Below, in pieces: positions 21,640-30,996 of a stretch of 64,000 nt of DNA. Every line of letters starts with the position of its first letter. Position 1 is the stretch's first letter. This stretch comes from Pseudoips prasinana (taxonomy: Eukaryota; Arthropoda; Insecta; Lepidoptera; Nolidae), in the NCBI GenBank assembly GCA_951640165.1, contig OX621247.1, positions 32,028,001-32,092,000 on the forward strand, in the 5' to 3' direction. The notes under the pieces are model-generated. The model searched no databases. It was not told where the DNA came from and saw only the letters and a list, made by a program, of their open reading frames with translations. A program made the position numbers and the translations under genes.

Positions 21640-21900
21640 CTGCTGTGTGGTGACGGCGACAAATATCAGAATCAGAATATCATCACCCCATCTCATCCCG
21701 TGGGGGGCGTAGAAGTCGACCCGAGGGAATATCTACCAGAGGATGGGCAGCAGCTTCCTTCTGATTACTATGACCATCTTACTGCGATCGCCAACCCGTC
21801 TGCCAAGCGTGGCGATTATGGCATATCCCCCCAAGACGATTCTTGAGGGAGGCTTGTCCAGCAGTGGACTTATTTAGCTGTAATGATGATGATGATGACT
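21640..21900 (+). mobile_element. repeat D, young copy
   Basis: Nearly identical to 50145-50414 throughout (GACGGCGACAAATATCAG to the (GAT)n tail). The tail GTAATGATGATGATGATGAC is a trinucleotide end typical of target-primed retrotransposition. The family end GTCCAGCAGTGGAC suggests a relation to repeat E. Confidence 0.8.
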
Positions 21901-22080
21901 ATATAGTTTTAAGAACAATAAAATTTGCACGCCATAATTATGTGGCAGAATATGTGAATGTATTAAACTATGTAACATCTATTTTGTACCATGTTCTTGC
22001 AAATAAACGATTGATTGATTGATACGGTTGAACGGATCTACCGTAATAATAACGAGGCAGTATTAAAAACGTCCTACTAA

Positions 22081-22257
22081 TCACACTAATATTATAAAGG
22101 CGAAAGTTTGTGAGTGTTTATGTTTGTTACTTCTGCACGACTAAACTGCTGGAGCTATTTCAATAAAATTTGGTAAGGAGTACGCTGACAGCCCGGATTA
22201 ACACATAGGCTATGATTTATAAAGTTTAACGCGGGCAAAACCGCGGAGTACAGCTAG
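22081..22257 (+). mobile_element. Helitron, short subtype
   Basis: TCACACTAATATTATAAAGG start, AACGCGGGCAAAACCGCGG hairpin and CAGCTAG end. Directly followed by a second Helitron. Confidence 0.85.
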
Positions 22258-22550
22258 TATTATAAACGCAAAAGTTTGTAAGTATAGATGTATGAATGTT
22301 TCTTATTCTTTCACGCAAAAACTACCTAAGAGATTTTAGCGAAACTAAGTAGTAATACAGCTTATATATCCGAATAACACATAGGCTAGAAACAATAAAG
22401 TCTGCTGGAAGAAATTTCTTACGAAATAAGCAGATCCTATGTACTCTTCGTTTCCGTTATGTTAAATTTAGTATGTTTTTTGTGTGTACATAAATAAATA
22501 AATAAAAATAAATAAAGTTTAACGCGGGTAAAACCGCGGGGCACAGCTAG
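22258..22550 (+). mobile_element. Helitron with nested retroelement tail
   Basis: Starts ATTATAAACGCAAAAG, resumes after the insert with GTTTAACGCGGGTAAAACCG and ends GCACAGCTAG. An 8-bp duplication AATAAAGT (22394-22401 and 22511-22518) brackets the insert. Confidence 0.8.
22402..22510 (+). mobile_element. retroelement tail R
   Basis: CTGCTGGAAGAAATTTCTTA...AAGCAGATCC then TTTGTGTGTACATAAATAAATAAA. A-rich tail with duplicated target indicates retrotransposition. A reverse copy lies at 39376-39455. Confidence 0.7.
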
Positions 22551-22727
22551 TCTACCATGAAAATGGGGACCGAAGAATGTCATCGGTGTTGATGTAGGTA
22601 GGCGTTCACAAGGATGTGTCTATTAATACGTCGTGTGCGCCGTGCGTGTGGGACATATCATAATAATAACTGGCGGTACGTTACGTAGCTGTAACTGAAA
22701 TGTATTTATATTTCATACTAGCTGTGT

Positions 22728-23002
22728 CCCGCGGTTTTACCCGCATTAAACTTTATCACAGCTCCTCCCCCGTAGGTGATAGTGTGATAATATGTAGCCT
22801 ATATGTTGACCCGACCTCTTAGTAAAATATTCATGCAAAATTTGAACGAAATCCATTCAGTACTTTTTGAGTTTAGCCCGGACATACAAACAGACGATAT
22901 TTTTGGCTTCGATATCGATTGCAGTTCACGCCCCAAGTATCCATTTAAAAAAATATTCAATGTACCGTTTCGACTTTCCTACGATTTTATTATATGTATT
23001 GA
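22728..23002 (-). mobile_element. Helitron, long subtype
   Basis: Plus strand begins CTAGCTGTGTCCCGCGG and ends ATTTTATTATATGTATTGA, the reverse complement of the TC 5' end. A 74-aa open frame inside is incidental. Confidence 0.8.
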
Positions 23003-23094
23003 TTACAGTCTTCAAAATATAGTTTGATTAAAACGACAGGTTGTACCAAAAGTTATGACATAACTTTGTAGTAACGTTGTATATTTGTCCCCTT

Positions 23095-23420
23095 GGCGTG
23101 ATAAATGCTTGCCTTCGTCGTGGAGTCGATTCCCACCCAGGGGCTCTACCGGCTAAATCACCGAACTTCGATTTCTTAAATGGCGTTCAAATAAATAAAG
23201 GTTAAAAATGACTTAATAAATCGTTAAATTGGCTTCTATGAGCAAATATGACGTCATAAATAGTCCGGAATCAATTGTCAACGTTGAAGCCGATTTAACG
23301 ATTGATTATGTCCGTTTGTCCTGAGACTGGGTGTAATTATCTATATAAGTATGTATTTACATAAGAAAAATAATATATTAGTTATCTGGTTTCTTTTCTT
23401 TTCTTTTTTCTTTTCCAGGA
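23095..23420 (+). mobile_element. SINE B split by repeat W
   Basis: Partial head TTGGCGTGATAAATGCTTGC, GATTCCCACCCAGG, then after the insert GTCCGTTTGTCCTGAGACTG and the body. A TTTTC-rich tract (23395-23418) follows. Confidence 0.65.
23181..23308. mobile_element. palindromic repeat W, copy 1
   Basis: Outer arms AAATCGTTAAATTGGCTTC and GAAGCCGATTTAACGATT are inverted repeats around a GACGTCATAAATAGTCCGG centre. A second copy is at 48631-48753, also beside SINE B. Confidence 0.7.
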
Positions 23421-24160
23421 TATTATTACTATATTTCAGTTTTTAAAATATAGCTTGATTAAAACGACAGTTGGCACCAAAAGTCGGAAAACCATGTAAA
23501 ACTGGCTATTAATATTGCTTCAGTAAAAAGTTACACAACAAAAAAAATAGATACTAATCTGTAAAATAAAGTAGGCATTTAAATAAATCTAATTGTCTAT
23601 GACGTCCGTACAAGATCCTATCGTATTGGAAAATATTTTAGAGATGGGGAAAATGGATAAATTTTAATCAATCGATTAGAATCGATTATTTCCAAGAAAA
23701 GGACATGTTTCTTAACTTTGTGTTTGCCATGTTTTTTAAACATGTTACTTGTGGAACGCCTACTTGTTGTTTGAGTTAAATTGTCAGTACGAATCCAGAC
23801 GCCTGTTTTAGTCGCCATGTGTTTTCGATATATTGATTGTATTGTGTCAAATTACACGATAAATCTTAAGTATCAATGTAATATGTACCTTATGTTGCTG
23901 TCCATTACAGGGTATCATGTTGAGACATAAATAATTCCATTGTAACAACATTGTATTACACATGATTTGCAATAAATTAATTGAAATCGGAACTCATAGT
24001 TGTTATTAAGATATTTACTTTTTCATGATAACATGCCTAAAAGGGTCCGAAAAACTATTTGAAACAATAAATGTCACAAGTTCGTCTACTACGTAGTACT
24101 ACGACCACGTACCTACACTTAAATCATAAGTTCGTTATTATGAAGTCGGTTAACAAAATG
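23421..24160. other. spacer
   Basis: Contains a short Helitron-like or duplicated piece near 23445-23480 (AAAACGACAGTTGG, compare 23030). Otherwise nothing recognised. Confidence 0.35.
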
Positions 24161-24254
24161 CAATATCCTGGGACATTATTCACACACCACAGGCCATCTG
24201 ATCCCAAACTAAGCAGTACAAGCTCTGCTTAGTTTGGGATCAGATGGCCTGTGG
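24161..24254 (-). mobile_element. SINE B tail folded back on itself
   Basis: 24187-24254 is a perfect hairpin with 29-bp arms and a 10-nt loop; one arm is the minus-strand SINE B tail (CCATCTGATCCCAAACTAAG), the other its plus-strand copy. Confidence 0.85.
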
Positions 24255-24283
24255 AAACTAGCTAACTGATATACTACATATAC

Positions 24284-24390
24284 TATCATCATCATCATCA
24301 TATCAGCCGAAAGACGTCCACTGCTGGACAAACGCCTACCCCAAAGATCTCCACAATTGCCGGTCTTGCGCTATCCGCATCCAGCAAACG
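24284..24390 (+). mobile_element. repeat E fragment
   Basis: (ATC)n start, ATATCAGCCGAAAGACGTCC, GCCGGTCTTGCGCTATCC and GCATCCAGC blocks. It splits two minus-strand pieces of one SINE B. Confidence 0.7.
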
Positions 24391-24424
24391 TCCGCATCCG
24401 CAGTACGTAATTATAAAAGAACAT

Positions 24425-24560
24425 ATACTATGTTCTTTTGTAATTACGTACGTATGCAGATAATTACACCCAGACTTAGGACAAACAGACATGTTTATGC
24501 ACACAAATATCTTTCCTGGGTGGCAATCGTACCCACGAACTGCGGCTTGAAAGGCCCATC
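24425..24560 (-). mobile_element. SINE B 5' half
   Basis: Reads on the minus strand as head remnants, GATTGCCACCCAGG-type region, GAACAT core and CTGAGTCTGGGTG-type core. Together with 24161-24254 it made one SINE B. Confidence 0.65.
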
Positions 24561-24611
24561 AAATATCAAAAATTCGAATCATGAAATATACGAATTAAAG
24601 TACCGACTAAT

Positions 24612-24900
24612 TAAAATAAATAAAATAAAAAAGGTTTTTATTCACGTAGACTTTAAAAAAGCGCTTGTAAACAGTCAGAACATCGTTCTGACTATTAATA
24701 GTAATATATAATTAATTTATAATTATTTCTAGGTACAGACATCAAGCTTCCCCAATCTGTCAAATTTCCTCAATTGAAAGTGAAACTTATGCTTATGCGA
24801 TAAAGTTGAAAATCTATAAAATAAATTTAACAGATTGGTGTAGCTGGATGTGCAGGCGTCAGTACTTATAAATATTTAGGTACACGGATTGTAGGAAATA
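24612..24900 (-). mobile_element. repeat H (LINE-like 3' region) carrying a MITE
   Basis: Minus strand ends GTCTACGTGAATAAAAACC with a T/A-rich tail; the family block AAAGCGCTTGTAAACAGTCA is present. A local hairpin AGTCAGAAC/GTTCTGACT has replaced part of it. Confidence 0.7.
24735..24862. mobile_element. TA-target MITE G, copy 3 (in repeat H)
   Basis: CAGACATCAAGCTTCCCC to GCAGGCGTCAG, with TA on both sides; other H copies read ATTTCTAGTTACATAG at this point. Confidence 0.8.
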
Positions 24901-25145
24901 ATTATTGTAGATTGTAGGAAATTAGAATTGATAACCAACGATAAAGGGGATCTGGCACTCGGTGGCCGCTGCCGCTCCCACTTTGGCAGTCACCCATGAC
25001 TGCAGCTAGTCATAAGCGGCTCATAAATCTTGTTACACATAAATTAAGATTGATCAAGGTGCATGTTGCTAATAATAATTATTTATTTATTTCAAGTAAC
25101 ATGACTCACATTTGTTAGTAACAATAATTCTTACACCTATATTAG

Positions 25146-25512
25146 TGATGATGTCCTCCCGACCGATTTCGGTCACGGCGGCCAGTCTTAATGGAGACTA
25201 GCCAATTGCGCAGGACATATTATAGTGCACAAGTGTGTGCGCAAACACAGGGGCACTTTCTATTCCATCACTCTCATGATCCGATGGGACGCCCAGCGAC
25301 ACGACCGGAAAGAGTTCAGGTACAGGACCGACGGCTTTACGTGCTCTCCGAGGCACGGGGGTGTAATACCGCCAACTTCCAGACTTCGGGCTGATACTGA
25401 GAAATTTCTTTTTACGGTAAAATCCCAAAAACACTTTTTGGCCCGACCCGGGGTTGAACCCAGGACCTCATTATCTGCGGTTGAAGACGCTACCGCTAGA
25501 CCAACGAGGCAG
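25146..25512 (-). mobile_element. SINE T, full length
   Basis: On the minus strand the head reads CTGCCTCGTTGGTCTAGCGG with B box GGTTCAACCCC, like a tRNA with a CCGGGTC 3' arm, then a long body ending GTCCTGCGCAATTGGCTAGTC and ATGGAGACT-type tail. About 370 bp. Confidence 0.75.
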
Positions 25513-25519
25513 TATTCCT

Positions 25520-25739
25520 ATAACAACACACACACACACAATCACTGCCACTCTCCCAACACTGAGGTGGACAGCTTGCAGCAGCGACTCACATAAAGAC
25601 AATCGAGTCTGCTGGCCACACAGCTCATGATAATGTTGGGGCTGACCCGTACGCGGCGCACCAGGGAAGCGCATCGTTTTCTCATAGTTGTATTAAAACA
25701 ATCGACTCGAACTTCCGCAAACATCCCTGATGCACTACA
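25520..25739. other. probable retroelement sequence upstream of H
   Basis: A short CA repeat (25528-25541) precedes a stretch whose minus-strand frame gives Arg/Cys-rich peptide (MRKRCASLVRRVR) of the kind found near LINE ORF ends. The assignment is weak. Confidence 0.3.
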
Positions 25740-27045
25740 AAAGCGGGGCAACCCGACTCAACTGGGCCGTGTTGAAACCGGTAGTAGAGACACCCGCTGA
25801 GTTTGTTTCGCTGGGTCTTCTCAGTTGGGGCGCATTGGATCCGGTGGTAGCATTAAAGCGCGACCGTCGTTATAAACACAAGGTCCGCCATAATACATAC
25901 ATACATAGACTCACGCCTGTTTCCCAGAGGGGTAGGCAGAGACAACGGATTTCCATTTGTCACGATCTTTGCATACTTCTTTTGCCTCGATTACTGACAT
26001 TATATTCTTCATACATGCTCGCCGGTTTAGGGTACTTCTGACCTGCCCTTTCTTGAGAACATCTCCAATTTGGTCAGAGAATGTTCGACGTGGTCTTCCC
26101 CTTCCGGTTGTCCCATTCACACAGGCCAGGTATACTTCTTTTGTCAATCTTCTTTCATTCATCCTTTCTAAATGGCCAAACCATCTCAGCATGCCTTTTT
26201 CAATCTTTGTGACTACATCCTCTTTCACACCACAACGCTCTCTTACATCAGTATTTCGAATTCTGTCTCTCAAAGTCACACCACACATACTTCTCAGAGC
26301 TCTCATTTCCACTGCATTTATTTTACTTTCATTCTTTTTCTGCCATACCCAACTTTCACTTCCATACATTAAAGTTGGCACTAACACTCCATCGTGCACG
26401 GCTAGTCGAGCCTTCTTTGATACTTGCCGGCTACTCATAAAGGCGTGTAGTGCCCCATTCACTCTATTCCCCGCATTTACTCTTCTAACAATATCTTTTT
26501 CATATTTCCCATCTCTCGTAAACAAAGTTCCCAAATATACAAACTCATTCACCTGTTCGACTTTCTCTCCTCCAATCACAATATCACACGTTGTCGTGTA
26601 TTCATCCCTCTCAAATACCATTACTTTCGTCTTACCTACATTCATTTTCATCCCTTTCCTTTCAAAAGCTTCATGCATATTTGTTACCATCACCTGCAAC
26701 TCGTCCGCAGATGATGCAAGTAGAACTTGATCATCAGCGTACAGCAGACATTTGATGAGTAACTCATTCATCCTTACACCGCCATAATGATAACATCTAA
26801 TTCGTACCTTAATATAGACAGAACCATTCAGACAATATGTAGTAAAAATATAGCTAAATTTTAGATAATTAAACCTACACATGATCCTAGACGATAACTT
26901 AATTATAGTTGGCTAAATATCGTTACTGTTATGAAATAAATCTTATTGTAAATTAATTATATATTACTGCGAACATGTTCTGACTATTTACAAGCGCTTT
27001 TTTAAAGTCTACGTGAATAAAAACCTTTTTTATTTATTATATAAC
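25740..27045 (+). mobile_element. repeat H, long copy interrupted by a LINE
   Basis: Plus orientation: GGGGCGCATTGGATCCGG, GCATTAAAGCGCGACCGTCG, AAGGTCCGCCATAAT, then after the LINE CCATAATGATAAC and the shared 3' part ending GTGAATAAAAACCTTTTTTA. Comparison with 37680-37975 and 51623-51703 joins the two halves. Confidence 0.75.
25895..26782 (-). mobile_element. 5'-truncated RTE-like LINE, very young
   Basis: Minus-strand copy of the last ~890 bp of the LINE at 31-34 kb. No difference was seen in the coding part: both the sense frame (from VRMNELLIK, includes YADD) and the antisense frame are the same over 257 codons. It is flanked by the 10-bp duplication CCGCCATAAT (25885-25894 and 26779-26788); four bases of the right copy overlap the LINE 5' junction. 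Confidence 0.95.
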
Positions 27046-27091
27046 CCCATCAATATCCTGAACGCATTATTATTGCTAAGCAAATAAGAAA

Positions 27092-27635
27092 TGAGAATCA
27101 TCATCGTATCAGCTGACAGACCTCCACTGTTGGACAGACACCCCCCCAAGGATTGCCACATTGGCCGATCTTGTGCTTTTTTTATGCAAAATGGGTTTGC
27201 GCTTGACCAAGAACTCACCTGATGGTAAGTGAAGATGTGGTCGAAGGTAGACCGCGCGTACCCATAAGATGCCTGTTCACTCTAACCTTGAATAAACCCA
27301 TGTTATATGAGTCTGGAAACACGTCGTTTGGGAGGTTGTTCCACAGCTTAGCCGTGCGTATGATGAAAGAGGAAAGAATGCTGCCCGTATCCAGCGGTTT
27401 CCCGCAACCCTTGCAATATCATCGGTCTGCCTTATAGGAGGCCTGCCCACGTTGCAACTTTAGATTCGTGGTCACCACTAGTGAACTATTCAGACCCTAC
27501 ATTTTGGAATTCTTTCTATGAAATATGAATGGCTATGTCGGTTACTTTTATTCGCCTACGGATTTCGACGTTTCCGATTTGATTGCACAGGGATACTCTG
27601 AGCACAGCCCTCTCCATTGCTATTTGCTCTTTGGA
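27092..27635 (+). mobile_element. repeat E split by repeat F
   Basis: Left part CATCGTATCAGCTGACAGAC to CCGATCTTGTGCT, right part GCCCGTATCCAGCGG onward to GCCCTCTCCATTGC. TGCT borders both sides of the insert at 27181-27384. Confidence 0.65.
27181..27384 (+). mobile_element. repeat F nested in repeat E
   Basis: TTGCGCTTGACCAAGAACTC, CCTGATGGTAAGTGAAGATG, CTTGAATAAACCCATGTTA and TTCCACAGCTTAGCCGTGCG; a common lepidopteran retroelement segment. Confidence 0.65.
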
Positions 27636-27669
27636 ATGGGAAGTGAGAATAGAACAATATATGGCATAT

Positions 27670-27788
27670 GGCCGGTTGGCGTGGTTGGTAGGTGCTTTTC
27701 ACGAACGAGGTCGTGAGTTTGATTACCACCCAGGTCAGATACTTGTCTGCATGAACATGTCTGTTTATCTTGAGATCTATATATGATC
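27670..27788 (+). mobile_element. SINE B 5' half
   Basis: GGCCGGTTGGCGTGGTTGG head, AGGTCGTGAGTTTGATTACC B-box region, GAACATGTCTGTTTATC core; then truncated. Confidence 0.7.
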
Positions 27789-28479
27789 ATGAGTTATTAT
27801 TTTATTTTTGTTTAATATTTATGTTGTCTGTGCCATTTTCTGAATAAATCTTTTTCTTCTAGCAGTGCTGGAATCATAAATACAATTGATCATAGAAAGC
27901 GTTAGTTAAACACGTAATACATTACAACATGTTATTTTTCAAAAATTAAATATCAGTTTTAGTGTCTAGAACTAAGATAATATAATAAACAATAATTATT
28001 CACATACATTTTTCAGCCAATAACCTTTAAAATGTTTTTTAATACTAGTTGTTAGTTATTTATAATATTATGTATATGTATTGATACAAATACATATAAA
28101 CGAAATAAAATTAACGATATCTACTAACTGCGGATAGTATGTCAGTTATCCGGTTTCCATAGTACAAGCACTGCTTAGTTGGGGATCAGAAGGCCGTATG
28201 TGAATAAAGTCCCAGGTTCTTATTATTATACTATATTACTACCACTAAACTATTTAAATCCGAAATATTTTGGTCACCCTACCAATACTTTGCCAATTAA
28301 TGAACTGTGAATTGGATGTTGAAATGTACATATCTCTCTCCTTCTAAAACATTTTAAGAGGACTATTTACGCCAACACTTTACCAATTACTAGACTGGAC
28401 TAAATAAGAGCAGTTCAGGTTCTAAATTGTTTATTTTCAGAATTGAATTTGAAGCACGCCCGACATCAACACTATAACC
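27789..28479. other. spacer with SINE B tail
   Basis: 28135-28245 is an isolated SINE B tail (ATAGTACAAGCACTGCTTAG...AAAGTCCCAGG). The rest is AT-rich and unassigned. Confidence 0.5.
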
Positions 28480-28560
28480 TCCTACTAATATTATAAATGC
28501 GAAAGTTTGTGAGTATGGATGTAAGTATAGATTCGTTCTGTTTCATTTCCTGCAAACCAT
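28480..28560 (+). mobile_element. Helitron 5' fragment
   Basis: TCCTACTAATATTATAAATG start of the short subtype; the 3' terminus is missing. Confidence 0.65.
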
Positions 28561-28852
28561 AATCATATCGAAGTTTCTATTAAAAAAAAGTTGATCTAAT
28601 ACAACATGTATGTACAAGATAAAACACACAGTAATACCGCTGTATAAGTATTGATTTTAATGCTTAACAGGCTTTACAAGGCTTCGGTCGTCTTCAGTTG
28701 GCTAACTATACATAATATAAGGACGTACATTACGAGTACGTTATAGCAAAAGAAACAGGAAAATTACTCCCAGTCTAACCGGTCCGGCTAGCTACCAGCT
28801 TTATATAGTAATGGAGCGACTGCCACCTGCCTACCGAAATGCATATATATGA

Positions 28853-29138
28853 CTAGCTGTGCCCCGCGTTTTACCCGCCTTAAACTTTGTCACAGCTCCT
28901 CCCCCGTAGGTGATAGCGTGATAAGCCTATATGTTGACCCGACCTCTTAGTAATATTCATGCAAAATTTTAACGAAATCCATGCAGTACTTTTGAGTTTA
29001 GCCCGGACATACATACAGACAAACAGACAAAAATTCTAAAAACTATATTTTTGGCTTCGATATCGCGCCCCAAGTATCCTTTAAAAAAATATTAAATGTA
29101 CAGTTTCGACTTGCCTACGATTTTATTATATGTATAGA
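28853..29138 (-). mobile_element. Helitron, long subtype
   Basis: Plus strand CTAGCTGTGCCCCGCG to ATTTTATTATATGTATAGA; interior as in the 22.7-kb copy. Confidence 0.85.
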
Positions 29139-29221
29139 TTTGGAAATTACATATGTAAATGATTGATATAAATTGATGGGTTCTTCGATGAACATTCAAA
29201 AATTATATCATTAATATCTGA

Positions 29222-29612
29222 CGGGCCGGTTACCGTGGTTGGTAAATGCTTGCCTCTGACGCCGCAGGTCATGGGTTCGATTCCCACCCAGGACAGATAT
29301 TTGTGTGGTTGAACATGTCTATTTTTTACGCCCGCACTAGAGAATCTAATCCCTGTGTCGCGGGGTACTTTACAAACATATTATAGACGGACACAAATTA
29401 CATCCAGACTCAGAACAACCATTTATGGGTCACACAAATAGTTGTCCGGCGCGGGACTCGGACCCACGATACGAGTGGGTGTAATTATCGATATAAGTAT
29501 GTATTCACAAAATAGTAGTATATTAGTTATCTGGTTTCCATAGTACCTAAAAGCTCTGCCAGCTTGGGATCAGATGTCCGTGTGTGAGCAATCTCCCAGG
29601 ATATTCTTATAT
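29222..29612 (+). mobile_element. SINE B split by SINE C
   Basis: Head GGGCCGGTTACCGTGG, B box GGTTCGATTCC, then a minus-strand SINE C at 29333-29473, then GAGTGGGTGTAATTATC and the body to CAGGATATTC. Confidence 0.75.
29333..29473 (-). mobile_element. SINE C nested in SINE B
   Basis: CGCCCGCACTAGAGAATC to GGCGCGGGACTCGGACC on the plus strand; boundaries are approximate. Confidence 0.7.
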
Positions 29613-29795
29613 CTTTACTGTATAAGAGTAAAACTGTAATGAATAAACCTTGGAGACAAGATAGATCGCTCACAGATTTGTATGCAGTATTGAGCCTCTC
29701 ATGTGCTTGATTCGAGATTTATTGTTTATTAATGCGTCGACTTAAGGCCCAGAACTCTGCACGTAACTATCTCGCTCCCACATTTAGATGTTTTA

Positions 29796-30114
29796 TCTAT
29801 ACATATAATAAAATCGTAGGAAAGTCAAAACTGTACATTAAATATATTTTTAAAAGGATATTGGGGCGTGATCTACAGTCGATATCGAAGCCAAAAATAT
29901 AGTTTTTAGAATTTTTGTCTGTGTGTCTGTTTGTCTGAATGTATGTCCGGGCTAAACTCAAAGAGTACTGGATGGATTTAGTTCAAATTTTGCATGAATA
30001 TTACTAAGAGATCAGGCAACATATAGGCTACATATTATCACGCTATCAACTACGGGGGAGGAGCTGTGATAATGTATAAAGTTTAACGCAGGTAAAACCG
30101 CGGGGCACAGCTAG
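29796..30114 (+). mobile_element. Helitron, long subtype, full length
   Basis: TCTATACATATAATAAAATC to CACAGCTAG, with terminal hairpin one base off perfect (CGCAGGTAAAACCGCG). Confidence 0.85.
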
Positions 30115-30393
30115 TATATGCTAAATACAGCTCCTTATTACTTAAGTATATGCTTCATAGTTTCGAAGATTTTAGATAATCTTAAAGTAATTAAAGTCTA
30201 AGCTCATTGGTTAGACTTTTTATTTATGTTTGTATTTATTTTATTTTATTTATGTTTCTTTAGTTGATAAGTTAGGTTATTTCAATAATAATTCATTCAA
30301 ATAATTATAATATTTATGTTTGTATGTAAATAAAAGATCATTCAAGTCTAAGTAAGTATTAATTCTAAAAATATCTGATAATTTTATATCCTA

Positions 30394-30713
30394 CAGCTGT
30401 GCCCCGCGATTTTACCCGCGTTGAACATGATAAATTATCACAGCTCCTCCCCCGTCGGTGATAGCGTGATAATATGTAGCCTATATGTTGACCCGACCTC
30501 TTAATAATATTCATGCAAAATTTGAAGTAAATCCATGCAGTACTTTTTGAGTTTAGCCCGGACATACATACAGCCAAACAGACACACAGACAAAAATTCT
30601 AAATACTATATTTTTGGCTTCGATATCGATTGTAGATCACACCCCAAGTATCCTTTTACAAAAATATTCAATGAAAAGTTTTGACTTTCCTACGACTTTA
30701 TTATATGTATAGA
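30394..30713 (-). mobile_element. Helitron, long subtype, full length
   Basis: Plus strand CAGCTGTGCCCCGCG to TTATATGTATAGA. Its 5' end is three bases from the SINE A head. Confidence 0.85.
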
Positions 30714-30716
30714 TAT

Positions 30717-30984
30717 GACGGTCACTGTAGCCTAGTTGGTAGTGCTCCTGCCTACGTAGCTGGTGGTCCTGGGTTCGAATCCCGGTAAGTGCAAATATTC
30801 GTGTGATGAGCGCGAATATTTGTTTCTGAGTCATGGATGTTTTCTATGTATTTATCTATCTATATAAGTATGTATATCGTCGCCTGGTACCCATAGTACA
30901 AGCTTTGCTTAGTTTGGGTCTAGGAAGATCTGTGACATTGTCCATTGATGTGATCTGTGACATTATTATTATTATTATTATATC
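30717..30984 (+). mobile_element. SINE A, target of the RTE LINE
   Basis: Complete head, core and body with a long (ATT)n tail. The LINE target duplication TCTTATTTTGAC starts directly after this tail. Confidence 0.85.
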
Positions 30985-30996
30985 TCTTATTTTGAC
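30985..30996 (+). repeat. 12-bp target duplication, left copy
   Basis: TCTTATTTTGAC, repeated exactly at 34098-34109 on the other side of the LINE. Confidence 0.95.

Noticed and set aside
25957..26730. 257-residue plus-strand frame, repeated antisense at 33255-34028
   Set aside because: It is the antisense of the LINE reverse transcriptase; identity between the two places reflects the two LINE copies.
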